DNA of 64,000 nucleotides from Siniperca chuatsi (lineage: Eukaryota; Chordata; Actinopteri; Centrarchiformes; Sinipercidae): NCBI RefSeq assembly GCF_020085105.1, contig NC_058052.1, positions 11,079,233 through 11,143,232 on the forward strand. The letters are read 5' to 3'. Position numbers and translations under genes: made by a program. Of the stretch, positions 12,938-25,255 are shown piece after piece (positions within the stretch are counted from its first letter, which is position 1; each line of letters begins with the position of its first letter). The notes beneath the pieces are model-generated. The model did no database searches. It was not told the origin of the DNA and worked only from the letters and a program-made list of their open reading frames with translations.

Positions 12938-15900
12938 ATGGATATCTACGACCCCCAGACCCTTGGGATAGTGGTGTTTGGTGGATTCATGGTGATCTCT
13001 GCTTTAGGGATTGCTCTTGTCTCCACCTTCTCCATGAAGGAGACCTCTTATGAGGAGGCCCTGGCTAAACAACGCAGAGAGTTGGGTAATATACAGTCTG
13101 CTCGCTCTGAGAAAAAGAAGAAGGACAAAGTATCTGAGAAGAAGAGCCGTGGAAAGAAGAAAGAAGAAAAGCCCAATGGAAAGATCCCAGAGCCTGAGAG
13201 AATTCAAGAGGAAGCTGAAGCTGATGACATAGTCATTGAGCCTGTTGCTGCCCCAGTTGTAGCTGCTCCTCCTGCTCCTGAGCCTGTTCCTGCTTTTGAG
13301 GTTAAACCAACTGCAGCGTCAGCAGACAGCCAGCCCAAGACTGCTGCTGAACCAAGCTCTGCTCTTGCTGAGCCCTCGCCTAAAGAGAAGAAGAAGAAGA
13401 AAGTGGCTAAGGTCGAGCCAGCCTCTACCCAATCGGCTCCACTTGTGGCTGCCCCTGCCCCAGTCAAGTCCTCTGCAGTCCCTGTATCAACCCAGGCCCC
13501 TGTGTCTGCATCTGCCCCAGCCAAGACTGCCACTGCATCAACTAAGTCTGCCCCTACCCCTGCATTAGTTAAGTCTGCTCCTGCTTCAGCCAAGTCTGCC
13601 CCTTCCCCTGCTCCTGCTTCAGCCAAGTCTGCCCCTTCCCCTGCTCCTGCTTCAGCCAAGTCTGCCCCTTCCCTGCTCCTGCTTCCCAAGTCTGCCCATT
13701 CCCCTGCTCCTGCTTCAGCCAAGTCTGCCCCTTCCCCTGCTCCTGCGTCAGCCAAGTCTGCCCATTCCCCTGCTCCTGCTTCAGCCAAGTCTGCCCCTTC
13801 CCCTGCTCCTGCGTCAGCCAAGTCTGCCCATTCCCCTGCTCCTGCTTCAGCCAAGTCTGCCCCTTCCCCTGCTCCTGCGTCAGCCAAGTCTGCCCCTGCA
13901 TCAGCCAAACCTGCCAAGTCTGCTTCAGTCCCAGCCAAGTCTTCACCGGCTCCATCCAAGACTGCCCCAGTGCTGGAGGCTGTCACTAAAGACGTTCCAG
14001 TGATGGCAGTGCCCCCAGTGGGATCTCAGCAGGCTCCTGCTGTTGCAGGAAAAGCACAGGAGCCCAAGAAGAAGGCCTCCAAGAAAAAGACTGAACCTGG
14101 TAAGTAGATATGTTTTAGAGATATATACTTAAAATTTTGCACTTGTAAATATACATTTTATTGTTTAAATGTTACCTCATTTTATTTTATTATATCTATA
14201 ATTTTGAAACAGTAATTAATTTTTTACGCAATCGACACCAAACTTGCCACACTGCATCTTCAGACTGTCCTCCACAAATGGTCCAGCCAGAGTGAGTTTG
14301 AGTCCTGGGTGATGCAGAATAAACATGCTAATGTCTACTCAGCCTCTGTGCTGTGTGGATTAGAGAAGCGTGACTTCAAGGTTTAATAACTTTGGTCTGG
14401 GATGTTCTGCTGATGGACTGCATTTGTCTTCTTTTTTTCATCTTCCTCCTTCTTCTTCCTCCTCAAAATGCTCGTCCCCGACTCGCACTTGTGCAGCAGC
14501 TATAATGTTTCTTTATATTTCTTCTATGTTTATTGTTTTGCCCCAAAATACCTAAGCAAATTCCTTATATGCATAAACCTACTTGGCAATAAAGCTGATT
14601 CTGATTGTGCATATCAAGGATCAAAGCCATTGTAATCTATTAATGTGTTGTTACACTAGAACCATCTTTGATAAAATTAGCCTTCTCCTGTTGAATTAGA
14701 AGTGGTTATTTAGGCAGGAACTACATTAGCCGTAACACTGGTGAGGGTACTTGCACTTGAATGTTTGGAGGGTGGAGTGGGGCATGTCGGTACAGTTGAG
14801 TCGCACGCACTTACACTCACAATCTAAGGCAGTAATACCCTGTCAGTACTGATGAACTTCTAGCTGTGTATCAGTGGAAAGTAGTGCCAATGGCAGTTGT
14901 GTGTAATGTCTGGCACTCTACTCTGGAGGGCATAGAGCATGCCAGCTTGTCCAAACACCACTGCCCTGTTTTGTTAGCTGACAAAGGCTCTCAGTGCCCT
15001 GACAATGAATAGGGAGGGGTATGAGGTTCTCCCTTTCCTGAGGCTCGTCTCCGCCTGGTGCCACAGTTCCCCATCATTTTGCCATCCGAAGCTGCCCATG
15101 GCCCCAGACCCAAAGAAGTCACAACCTTGTCCTTTTTTCTGAGGCAGTGTGGGAATTCAGACTTCACTGTGACAGTGTAATGAGCTTTAAAACCATCTGG
15201 CTAATTAGTTTTAAACAAAAAATTAATTCTGGATTCCCTATCTTATGCCACTGTGTTATTATGTGTTTCAATGAAATATTTTGTGTTTGCCTCTTTAGTG
15301 GTAGCTGTGGATTCTGCTGATGCGCCGCTGTACCTGCCCTACAAGGCTCTGGTGTCCACCATCAGTAGCATGGTATTCAGTGAGGGAGAGGCTCATAGGC
15401 TTATCGAGATCCTGTCTGAGAAAGTCGGCATCATTCAGGACACCTGGCACATGGTATGCAACACTGCAGTCAATGATGAAGAAAAAGACACCTCTTAGAC
15501 TAGTTGGAGTGTACAGGCACATAATAGTCCACTGAATGCATGTGAGACTTGTAGGGAGACCCACTTTATTTTTTCTTTCTTCCTGTGCACGTATGCGTTT
15601 CAGGCTTCTCAGAAAGGAGACCCAGTGGCCATACTAAAGAAACAGCTGGAGGAGAGGGAGAAACAGCTGGCAGCAGAACAAGAGGACGCTTCTGCAGCGA
15701 AGAACCGTCTCAGAGAACTCACCAAGGTTAGACGTACAAGTGTCTCTCTGGTCAATAAAGCTGCAGATGGTGCCAAATTCCTGCCACAACACATTGTCTG
15801 GTCTATAGTCATGTTGGCTGCCCTATGAGACTCTAATACTCATTACATCGGAAAACAAAATTGTTGGATGGATGAAAATCTTTACTATTCTTAGATCTTT

Positions 15901-18900
15901 TTTTAACTATTGAGGCAAAAAGTGCAGCTTGGCCTTAAGGTGGCAGCAGAGGGGTTAATTCTCCTGTGAACATATAAGTGTACTGACATTTAGATTGCAG
16001 TCGTCTTTATCTTTTGTCCTGAAGGTGGCACTAGAGGAATGTTATCAAGGTGACTGCAATTCACAGGCCACATCCATTAAGAAGCATAAAGGGCTCACTC
16101 AATTTCATGGTAATCCACCCATTACATTTAGATATTACATGAGATGTGTTGCATATCTCGTGTAAAATCATGTTTTTAGAGGGGGGGGAAAAAAGGGTCA
16201 GTTTATGGGTGGCAGTACATGAAAGGTCAAAGTCCATCCTTAGGGTAGCATGATTTTGCTCAGCAAATGTCATGGCAGTCTATCCTGTATATTTTAAGAT
16301 ATCTTGTGTGCAAAGTAAACACTACACACAATTTAGTACTTCTGATGACCATGACTATTATCATTAGCAAATTTCTCGGAAACCTATTTTTTACTTTTCA
16401 CATTTTCTTGTCCCGAAGTGCTGAATGAAAAACTGTCATCATGGTGGCACCAGAGGAAAAGCCACGGTATCTTAAAAATAAATTAAATTCAGGATGATAG
16501 ATGTCTCTACTAAATTTCATGACAATCGATGTATTTCACTCTGAAATGGCCCTTTGCTCTTTTGCCACAGACACATTACAATGAAGCTGTATATGCTCTC
16601 TGACTGTGCTGTCTGTTTATCAGGAGCTATCTGCTGAGAAGTCCAAGGTGGCCAGTGTGGAGACCAGGCTGAGTTCCCAACTGAGTAAGAGGGAGCAAGA
16701 AATGATTGCTCTGCAAGCTCGCATGCAGGCCAGTTACCAGGACCATGTAGCCCAGACCCAGGGGCTCAATGCAAAGGTCAGTTCTCATACACAAATATTA
16801 CAATTTCTTAATGTACAATTCAGATTAGTACCTTTTTTTTAGTTTGCATTTTGTCCTTTTTTGCCCTCCTGGTGATCTGGCTGCTAATGAGAAGTGAAAA
16901 TGCAGTTTTTCCTTTTTTGAAATTTTGTTGTCTTCAGACAGATTTAAAAGCAGCTGTCCAATGTGCGAGAGTCCAACATGGCTGGCTTATTTAAAAAACA
17001 AAACAAACAACAACTTATTTTACAGATCCTCAGCCTGCAGGACCAGCTGGAAAAAGGCCCCAATGCCCAGCTGGCCTGTCTACAGCAGGAGAACTCCATT
17101 CTCCGCGACGCCCTCAACCAAGCCACTAGTCAGGCTGAGAGCAAGTGAGTCTTTCCCTGTAACAGTACATGAGAAGCAGTGATCCGTAATGACGTGCAGT
17201 TTAGTATTTATACTGATAATAATTAAAGTGGCAATTGAGTACATTGTATACAACTTAAAAGGCATGTTCAGAGTACCAGACCTGAAGGTTGGCTCATATT
17301 TCTGTGAGGCATGTGTTCTGACTCTTTCTCCCCACCTCTCTTTCTTTGTCTGTCTCTTTCATTCTGTTGTCAGACAAAATGCTGAGCTGGCCAAAGTGCG
17401 TCAGGAATGCGCAAAGTTAACCAAGGAACTTGGAGAGAAGACAGAAAGTCTGCTTGCTGATGAGCACATCAGGAAAGGGCTGGAGGCCAAGGTCTCCGCT
17501 ACTGAGAAGCAGCTCTCCCTGCTGCAGGTTGGCTTGGCCTGTGGGAACACCACATCACTTCTATTATAAATTACATTGGTCGTGATTAAGTTTAAGGTGT
17601 TTGAGTTAGTTACAGAGTCTCTACAAAATGCAAGCCTAGACTTTTCCCCAACCCATCCCCCAACCTTCTAATGTTATGGGAAGTTTAATTGCCTTGTAAT
17701 CACAGAGCCCAGGGCTGAGCTCGAATGCAGCCATACAATAATGGGGCTGCAGGGAAAATGCTTCTCAGCACCAGCTGGAATGTGTGCATGTCCGAGCACC
17801 TCTCCTCTCCAGCTCTCTGCAACTGGCTGTAAAAGAGCAGGAACAGTCTGATGCTATTTGCAACTTTCAGACAAGAAGTACATCCTTGCCTTACATTATC
17901 TATTCATTTGCTCTTCTCTTGTATATATGCACATGCAGCCTACATAGTCACTCACTGATGAAATGCTGATACTATTAAGGGTAATGTGGAGCAAGTGAGT
18001 CATCACTTCCTGACACTCAAGTGTTCATTTAGTTCAATCATTTACTAACATCCCTCCTAGCAGTTTAAGGTCTTCAAACATGTTGTGCATCGGCCCCGGC
18101 CATCAGTCAATGTGTAGAAATGCTCAAATGATACAAGAAGGTTGTTTTCTAATTTCTTTGACTTGAGTTTTACTGTCTTTGTGAAATTTATATTTGCTGC
18201 CGGACTGTGATCAGCGTTCTGTCATCATCAACAATTAGCTGCTTTGACTGAGTTTGTCACAGAGGCACAGGCAGGCTAATCATCTCAAAATCCCCTCAAG
18301 TTCAAGGCACTTACTACGAGATACTTCCTTAAAGAAATCCAAACTAATTGCTTGACCACCAAATATCTGTTTTTATTTTCTTGTTACACAACCTCAAGCC
18401 AAAGGATATTCTGATTGTCCCATAGTTGTCATTTTCTCTGAATGTGTGGAAATATATTTTAAGAATACTTAATAGAAATGGGACACAGTCCACACGTGCA
18501 CAGATATTGCCTTGTGAGTCAATGCTGCCAAGTAGGATAATTTTATGAATCTTTGCTGCCCCCTGCTGTTTGACACATGTTGCTCAATTTTGTTGTCAGG
18601 CCAGCCATGCGGAGAGCGAGCGGGAGTTACAGAGGAGATTGGAGGAGGTGTGCGAGGAGCTCAGAACAACACAGAGTAGAAACAGCAGCCTGCAGGCCAC
18701 TTTGGACAATGCCCTGCAGGACAGCAGTGCACTCTCAGGTCAGAGAATGGGGGAACAAGGTTTTAATGGTTACCAGATGTTAAGGCATAGGACTTACTTT
18801 GGCATCTTGATAGTAAAAAATGAAAATGGGAAAAAGAAGTTACATCTTTGATATGTATGGCATTCTTGAGCTTTGGGGTTTTTTCTGGGACCAGTGGCTA

Positions 18901-21900
18901 TATCACAGAATGTAAAACATGGAATAAGTTGTGGGTGCTGTGTTTTGATAGTTGCCTTTGTCCCTGCAGAGTTTCAGGTACGTATTGGGAGTTTGGAGGC
19001 TAAGATCAGTGAGCACTCTGCTCAGGTGGATGCCCTCACTGCCCAGCTGGAGGAGACACAGGCAGAGAAAAGCCAGCTTATACAGCAGGTGGCCTCCATC
19101 AACTCACTGCTGGAGGCCAGTCAGACCAAAAAGGAGGAGGATAACAGTCAGGTAAGACCTGCATTGTCAGTTTGAGTTTTCTGAAATGGCCAGACGCTTG
19201 ACCACACAGTCACCACTAAGGATGTTTGTCGTGTCTGATTTGGCAGGTGAACGCTGCAGAACTGGAACAGCTAAAGCTCAGGTAAGTGTTTGAGCGTCCT
19301 TTCTTCAGAGTCAACATCAGATCCAGAGCTGTTCCATTTATTGATTGAAATGCTATGGCTCCTCTGCAGCCTCCAAGAGAGAGACAACCAGTTGAGCACA
19401 CTTCACGATGAACTGAAGCAACTGCAGATGAAGCAGGAAGCTGCTGTAAGTGTTGCAAACATCTGCTGTTAGATCTAATTACCAAATAGTATCACTTCTT
19501 GATTATCCAGGAGAAATAAATATGAATGTATTCATATAAAGATGTGGACAGTGGCACTGCTAATCACAAATAATCTGCTGTTCTAACAGGAGAACACTAT
19601 TGTTGAGCTAGAGCAAAGAAATAAGAGGTATTGTGCTTTTTACTATCCATCTGTTTGACTCAAATCTTATGGATTTTCCACACCTTTTTGTTTGTTCTGT
19701 TGATTTATACGTTATCCAAATTGCGTGCCCCTTTTTTAGTGAGGATGCCAGCCTCATCACATCACTTCAGGATGAACTTAAAAACCTCAAAGAACAGATG
19801 GTGCAACTTAACAACACACCAGTAAGTGTACCTCTCGATGTCTTGCATGATTCTACTTCCAGAGCTGCCTTGCAGAACAAAAAATTACCTCAGTGTCTCA
19901 TTTGCATGTCCACTCTGTTTCAGCAGTCAGATAGCTCTGCAGAGCTTGGACTACTACAGAACAGGTAAATTAATCTCGGCATATGAAAAAAGCTCAGTCT
20001 CACATATTGTTAGGCCTGTTATTGATCTCTGTTTTGTCTATTTTGGTTCTTTGGCTAGCCTGACTGAAAAGGATGCCCTTGTCTCCTCACTACAAGAGGA
20101 GCTGAGAGAAGTGAGAGAAAAGATGACCTTTGATGCAGTAAGACTCTCTTTACACACTAGTGGCTTATCAATTTAGACTGCTTTGCTCTTAATCACCTTC
20201 CTGATTATGTCATCCATTGTTTTAGCAGAGCGTTATGGCAGAACTGACAGCTTTTCAAACTGGCACCAAAGAAACTCTAAAGACACTCTTCCCACAGATA
20301 CCTGTAGAGACTGAGCAGGTAGGAAAAGAGGAGTTGCTGAATGATCTTTTATTCTGATGATGATGATGAATTATTTATGTCTGCTTTTCTCCTCACTTAG
20401 TCCAACTGGTTACAAGTATTTACGCAGAAAGCTCAGGAGGCTCTCAGCCAGCAGAGCCAAGAGTCTCAGTCAAGCACAGCGTTGCCTGTAAGCCACAATT
20501 TTACACTGTTACCAGATACTGTTTTGAATTAGCCCAGCAGAAGAAGTTCTTAATGCATTTTCTTTGTTTCAGGAGTTGCTCGAGAAACTGAAGGAGGCTG
20601 AGGAGAGCCATGGTTCACTGCAGGCTGAATGTGAACAGTACAGGACAGTCCTGGCTGAAACAGTAAGTGAATAAAATAAATAAATGTGTATTTGTGGATG
20701 TATGTATTGTTTTTATGTGTGTTGTGTGAATATGGAGTAAATTTATACAGCTCAGTTAATCCTGTTTCCCTTCTCCTTTAGGAAGGAATGCTGAAACATC
20801 TGCAGAAGAGTGTGGAGGAAGAAGAGCTGGTATGGAAGTCCAAGATGGCTAACTCAGAGGAACAGCTGAGGGAGGTAAGTTATAATACCTCCTTGAAATC
20901 ACTGACTTGGACATGTTTTCACCATGTGTGGGTCCCCCTTCCTTATTTCTAAAACCTCACAATAGTCCCTCTCACACATTACCAGGCTTTGGAGAAGGCC
21001 AACAAGCTGGAAGCAGAAAAGAAAAGTGTAGAACAGGTGGGGATTTTTCCACACTCAGTTTAAATTGCCCCTTGAGGTAAGCTAGCAGGTTAAAAATGTG
21101 TGCTGCTATGTAAAACTATTTATTTTGGTCCTCCCTACAGTTGAAGGAGCAGATGATGCTTCTGGAAGCCCAGCTGGAGAAGCAGTCAGACAACCAGGGG
21201 ACCTCAGAGGAGATGGAGCAGGTACATGAGCAGGTTAAATCGACAGATGACAGCAACCTCATTGGAACTGGCACTGCTGTTAAATTATTTGTTGTATTTT
21301 ATGTTAAAGTTTCCCTATTAAAGAGGCATGAACTTTTACATTTTATTGTTTGAATAATATGATTTTTTAAAAACTTAATGAAATATTATAGAAATAATTG
21401 GCAATCCATACTTGATATAATCCTAGAAACACATTTCACATATTTAAAGGTATCACCCTCTTGTGGTGCATTTGAAACAATACCTGTCTGACATCTGTTC
21501 ACTTTTATGCTGTGCTCTGTATTCAGCTGAAGCTGCAGCTGTCAGAGTGTCGGAGCCAGCTGGACGTGGCCCAGAAGGAGGCCCAGGCACACAAGGAGGA
21601 GCTAGCACAGGTGAAGTTACTGACTTAACTTGCTTTCCCATCCTCCAGACAACAATCTTTACATATTCATGTATCAGTGTAACTGACATAAGAGGGAGAC
21701 ATGTCAAGGAATTTGTGGAAATCCCTCCGACACAACCAACAAGGTGAGGTGTCAGTGATGCAACACAAAGGGGATTCATGGATGGGAAGTTGTGTGACCA
21801 GCGACGGCTTCCTGTTTCAGGTCAGAGAGCAGCTGGGCGAGATCACGATGGGGGTTCAGCGAGAACAGAATGGCCCAGCTGAGGCTCAACCCAGTCAGGT

Positions 21901-22448
21901 CAGGGTGCAAAGGTCACCCTTCACTTCCTTGTCAGAGAGTACTGGACAGTGACTAGGACACTTCTCCTAAGATCTCATTTGTTACTATTTGTTTGTTTTT
22001 TAATTACTTCTCAAATGAGCCTGGTTCAATTTAATAGAAAATCCCAAAAATACATTTGTTACTGATGTCTTACTCTGTATTTATTAAGACACGTCTTTGT
22101 GATCTGGCTCAACACATGTGGTCAAACCCAAGTCCTAAATCAAGGATGTGGCCACTGTACACGGATACTGGGTAACACATGACTGATAAAGAAGTGCTGT
22201 ATTTCCAGTCTGTCCAGTACTCTTCCGACACAGCAGCTGTTTATGCTAACCACTGTTTGCACTGTCTGAGTGGGTATAACTCTAACCACTGCTTTTTCTC
22301 ACCTTTTTTCGGCATGCTCACTTCTCCTCCTCTGTTTTTAGATATTTGTTTATACAATTCTTAACAGCAACAGAAAGTTTGTGTTTGACTTTAGCCTTTC
22401 TCCTGAAATAGTCTGAGAGGCAACTAACTTGACACAAAGGTCGAGCAG

Positions 22449-22485
<37 letters not shown>

Positions 22486-23580
22486 TGCTGCTGCTTTGGC
22501 ACAAGAATGTTTGGATACACATATGTAGTGTGTTAGTCATTTGTCTGAGTGTATATTTATTGTGCGTGTGCCATTTTTGTCTGCCATCAGGTCCAGAACG
22601 AGTTGAGTCAGACAACTGAGAAGCTGCATGGGGAGGTGGCTCAAAGACAGCAGCTCTTGGATGAGTGCGAGCAGGTAGCAGCCATCGCTGATGCACTCTT
22701 TTTAGTCTTGTCACACCAGAGGGTGACAACTCTCGGTGGTTAACATCAGTGTGTGTGTGTTGTCAACCTCCAGGCTCAAAAGACTATAACAGAACTTCAG
22801 GCTCAGCTGGATTTTCTGAAGGTTTCTGCAGAGTCACCACAAGCTGAAGAAAATGTTGCTCAGCTCAAGGTGCGGTAACAAATGACATCCAAATGTTTAA
22901 CTGTGATTAATGCTTCTATTTTTTCATCAGTCCAGGATTAAATATAAATATCATATTCTGCAGAGTATCTCGGAGTGATATGTTGCCTTGCTCCTTACAG
23001 TAACGAGCTTCAGCATCATAGTTAAAATGTATTTGAAGTTGTACTGATCACCTTGAAAGATGGAAAGCAGTAAGTCTTTGATGTCTTAAAATGACCTGCA
23101 ATAAACTCTTATTGTGAAAAGAAGCAGAAAGAAGTAACATTTTAATAATAATGAGTTTTAAAAGATTACTGAACTATTTCACAACTTTATGATTACAGGC
23201 TATAGTTTGTATTTATTTCACGTCTTATTTAATATGAACACTTTGGGTCTCCATTGTAAGTCTCATTTTTGCTTAGTGCTTTGAAGTAATGTTTGCTACT
23301 GCTGTTGGAACAGGAGCGCCTGGAGAAGGAGAAGAAGCTGTCCAAAGACCTGGGCCAGGCAGCCACCAAGCTCCAGCAGCTTCTCAAAGCCACTCAGGAG
23401 CAGCTGACCAAAGAGAGAGACACAGTGAGAACACTACAGGAGCACCTGGAAGGCAAGGTGAGACAGCTGACATGGTAAGACTACACATACACATTTCTAA
23501 ACTCAAATTGTCTAATCTTTTTCTTATCTCCCGTTTTCAAGGGAGAATACGTGGAGCTGAAGGAAGGAACGTCCGTCTGA
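12938..23580 (+). CDS. rrbp1: Ribosome-binding protein 1 (p180), complete, 26 coding exons
   Basis: Rough-ER membrane protein that in mammals binds ribosomes and microtubules and supports secretory mRNA anchoring. Coding exons: 12938-14099, 15299-15453, 15604-15726, 16624-16776, 17026-17144, 17374-17527, 18600-18738, 18970-19151, 19247-19281, 19370-19445, 19590-19627, 19740-19821, 19924-19964, 20059-20137, 20226-20318, 20401-20487, 20573-20662, 20782-20874, 20986-21036, 21141-21221, 21527-21610, 21821-21898, 22591-22674, 22774-22869, 23314-23457 and 23542-23580; total 3558 nt, 1185 residues. The N-terminus (MDIYDPQTLG, one hydrophobic anchor at residues about 8-30, then STFSMKETSYEEALAKQR and a Lys-rich stretch) matches RRBP1 almost exactly. 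A tandem repeat follows, then LYLPYKALVSTISSMVF and a long coiled coil. The end KEGTSV is the RRBP1 C-terminus. A start at 12938 fits the conserved N-terminus and the acceptor 18 nt upstream. The acceptor at 20224-20228 is NAGNAG-like, so one-residue variants are possible. Confidence 0.96.
13592..13885 (+). repeat. rrbp1: 33-bp / 66-bp coding tandem repeat in rrbp1 exon 2
   Basis: Nine units, eight of 33 bp and one of 30 bp, encode KSAPSPAPASA-like undecapeptides (residues about 219-316). The last six units form three nearly identical 66-bp higher-order units (13688-13753, 13754-13819, 13820-13885), each pairing a KSAHSPAPASA unit with a KSAPSPAPASA unit that carries a GCG instead of GCT alanine codon. 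Mammalian RRBP1 has a lysine-rich decapeptide repeat (NQGKKAEG type) in the same region, so position is shared but sequence is not. The third unit (13658-13687) reads KSAPSLLLLP because of two small compensating deletions. Confidence 0.9.
14390..14608 (+). mobile_element. LINE (L2-like) 3' tail fragment
   Basis: Within rrbp1 intron 2. The 3' end, with TTGGCAATAAAGCTGATTC at about 14583-14601, is the characteristic tail of a common teleost non-LTR retrotransposon. Only the 3' UTR part is recognisable; no reverse transcriptase is present. The upstream boundary is uncertain and may reach 14230. Confidence 0.6.
16010..16560. repeat. Dispersed teleost repeat with GGTGGCRCYAGAGG boxes
   Basis: In rrbp1 intron 4. 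It contains repeated boxes of the form GGTGGCACTAGAGGAA (about 16023 and 16442) and a segment ACTAAATTTCATGACAATC (about 16509) that I recognise from a frequent fish repeat family. Similar boxes occur at 43250 and 43455. Class unknown. Confidence 0.45.
19247..20137 (+). repeat. rrbp1: Three tandem copies of a two-exon coiled-coil module in rrbp1
   Basis: Exon pairs 19247-19281/19370-19445, 19590-19627/19740-19821 and 19924-19964/20059-20137 total 111, 120 and 120 nt. Each pair begins and ends in phase 0 and is split internally in phase 2. The second exons are clearly related: SLQERDNQLSTLHDELKQL, SEDASLITSLQDELKNLKEQ and SLTEKDALVSSLQEELREV. The first exons are short acidic pieces with a shared AELEQL / VELEQR / AELGLL core. 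This looks like serial exon-pair duplication. Confidence 0.8.
22452..22483. repeat. (TG)n microsatellite
   Basis: About 16 TG units inside an rrbp1 intron, 107 bp before the exon at 22591. Confidence 0.95.
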
Positions 23581-24060
23581 GAAGACGAACTGCAGACACT
23601 ACAAAAAACTGCCAAATATGCCTTATGATTACCATAGTTATGCATTCCAAAACTATTTCTTTCTTGTACTGTAGTTGATTGCATTTGTTGCAACTGTAGG
23701 AAACAAATGTTTAATATTATGAACATTTCAAAGTAAGATTAGAGGAGATAATCCTGCTACAATCTTTATTGAAACCCACATTCCATCAACAATTCTGGCT
23801 ATGTCAGAAGTTATTTATCCCCCTGCCTTATATTCCAAATATTTCCCCATAGTTCAGTGTTAAAAAGGGAAACCGAATGTACGTCAGACGTACATCAACC
23901 TGTGCAATTACTTTGTATGTCTTTTCTATGTGGTTGAATGATGGGAACATTTTATGGTTCAATGTTTAATTACGTTTAGGGCCTGCTTTCCTCTGTAGTT
24001 GGCTGCCAATAACACATTGAATTTGTATGAGTGAATAAACTACAGTGTAGCTCTGTAATT
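23581..24060 (+). other. rrbp1: rrbp1 3'UTR with poly(A) signal
   Basis: AATAAA at 24034-24039 is the most likely polyadenylation signal. A further AATAAA at 24743-24748 could give a longer transcript. No coding content is visible. Confidence 0.55.
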
Positions 24061-24831
24061 CCTGTTCAGTGTCTGTGTCACAGTTGCTGTAAAGGTGCAA
24101 TGCATGCAGACAGGAAGCAAAGTAAAAGTTTGCTACTGTGAGTAGATTATATTTTGACAAAGTTTCAGATCCTGTGTGAATCAAACAACAAATCTGCAAA
24201 AACATACACTGTGCATCTGCTTTGTGTGAAAAGTTGGTACAGTGTTGGCTCAAGAATGACTACTGTCATTTTAAAACTAAAACTTATCCTGCCATGGTAA
24301 AAAGCTGTTCGCAAAAAACCTGTCACAGCTCTGCTATGTAGAGAACAGTCTAGGTTTCCGACAGGAAGTGTTACTTCACAGCAACATCCTCACATCAATA
24401 TATCATCATACAGTAAAATGGAGGGTTATAAATTCTCCCCATAGCACACTATAATAGCTCCAATCTCTTTATCATTTAAAAGCATGTTTAAAAATGTGGC
24501 ATTGCATTGCTTAAAGCTTTACACAGTAAGCTTCAGGTCGCATCAATGGTTTCAGACACCAGGAAGTATATTACAAGATGGAGTTCGTTTGCGGGCTTTT
24601 TCAAACAGCCATGTATGGTTTTGTTTCAGGCATGATTTCTAATCTGTCTTTACTTGCGTCATCCTCCCCTCCCCCCAACACACCCACAATGCTATCTTTT
24701 ATGAAAAAAAATATAGAAAGAAGTAGGGTGGCTGGGTGAACAAATAAAGCGAAACTTAACGGAAATTTAAACTTGACTTTATTCAGTCCTTAATTCATTG
24801 TGGTAACTTGCAACATTAAACAAACCGTCAG

Positions 24832-24905
24832 GTAGGGCGCACACCGGGATGCCATGGACACAGACAGTTCACGGTCCGGGTTCGATTCAAACGGGAACGT
24901 GTCAG
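24832..24905 (+). mobile_element. Possible tRNA-derived SINE head
   Basis: GGTAGGGCGCACACCGGG resembles a pol III A box region, and GGTCCGGGTTCGATTC about 40 bp later matches the B box consensus GGTTCGANTC. The spacing fits a tRNA head, but no cloverleaf closes around it and a GC-rich segment follows, so a decayed SINE is more likely than a tRNA gene. Confidence 0.4.
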
Positions 24906-25255
24906 GCGGATGCGGTGCTCGCGAACGGCGGGAAGGACCGTCATCAAATCAGGGTGCCTAAAAACCACGTTGGTTCAGTTGGGCTGATTTTGGGTGTGCT
25001 GGTGTGTCCACACAATTCTCCAAATGGCTTCCAGGTTATGCATTCATTTGATGACCTTCAAACCTGCAGTACATGATATGTTTAGGACAAAAATACCGGC
25101 ATATTGTTACAAACAGCCATTCACGTGCAACAGGAACAGTTTGCCCATGTGGGGGAATATCCAACAAAAGATACAAAAACTCCATAGTAAAATAGAAACA
25201 TAACATTTGTGTTCACTTTTGAACAAAACTGTTATAAACACAAAACATGAAATAT

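Noticed and set aside
13569-13955. Second antisense frame rich in Gln, Trp and Lys over the same exon
   Set aside because: Same cause; it translates the repeat in another frame.
13204-13986. 260-codon antisense open frame over rrbp1 exon 2
   Set aside because: It is a shadow of the 33-bp coding repeat; a repeat whose length is a multiple of three keeps several frames open. No independent start context or splice support.
22424-22729. 101-codon minus-strand frame in an rrbp1 intron
   Set aside because: It is driven by the TG microsatellite and the antisense of the exon at 22591.
24832-24905. Functional tRNA gene
   Set aside because: A and B box-like text is present, but acceptor, D and anticodon stems do not pair.
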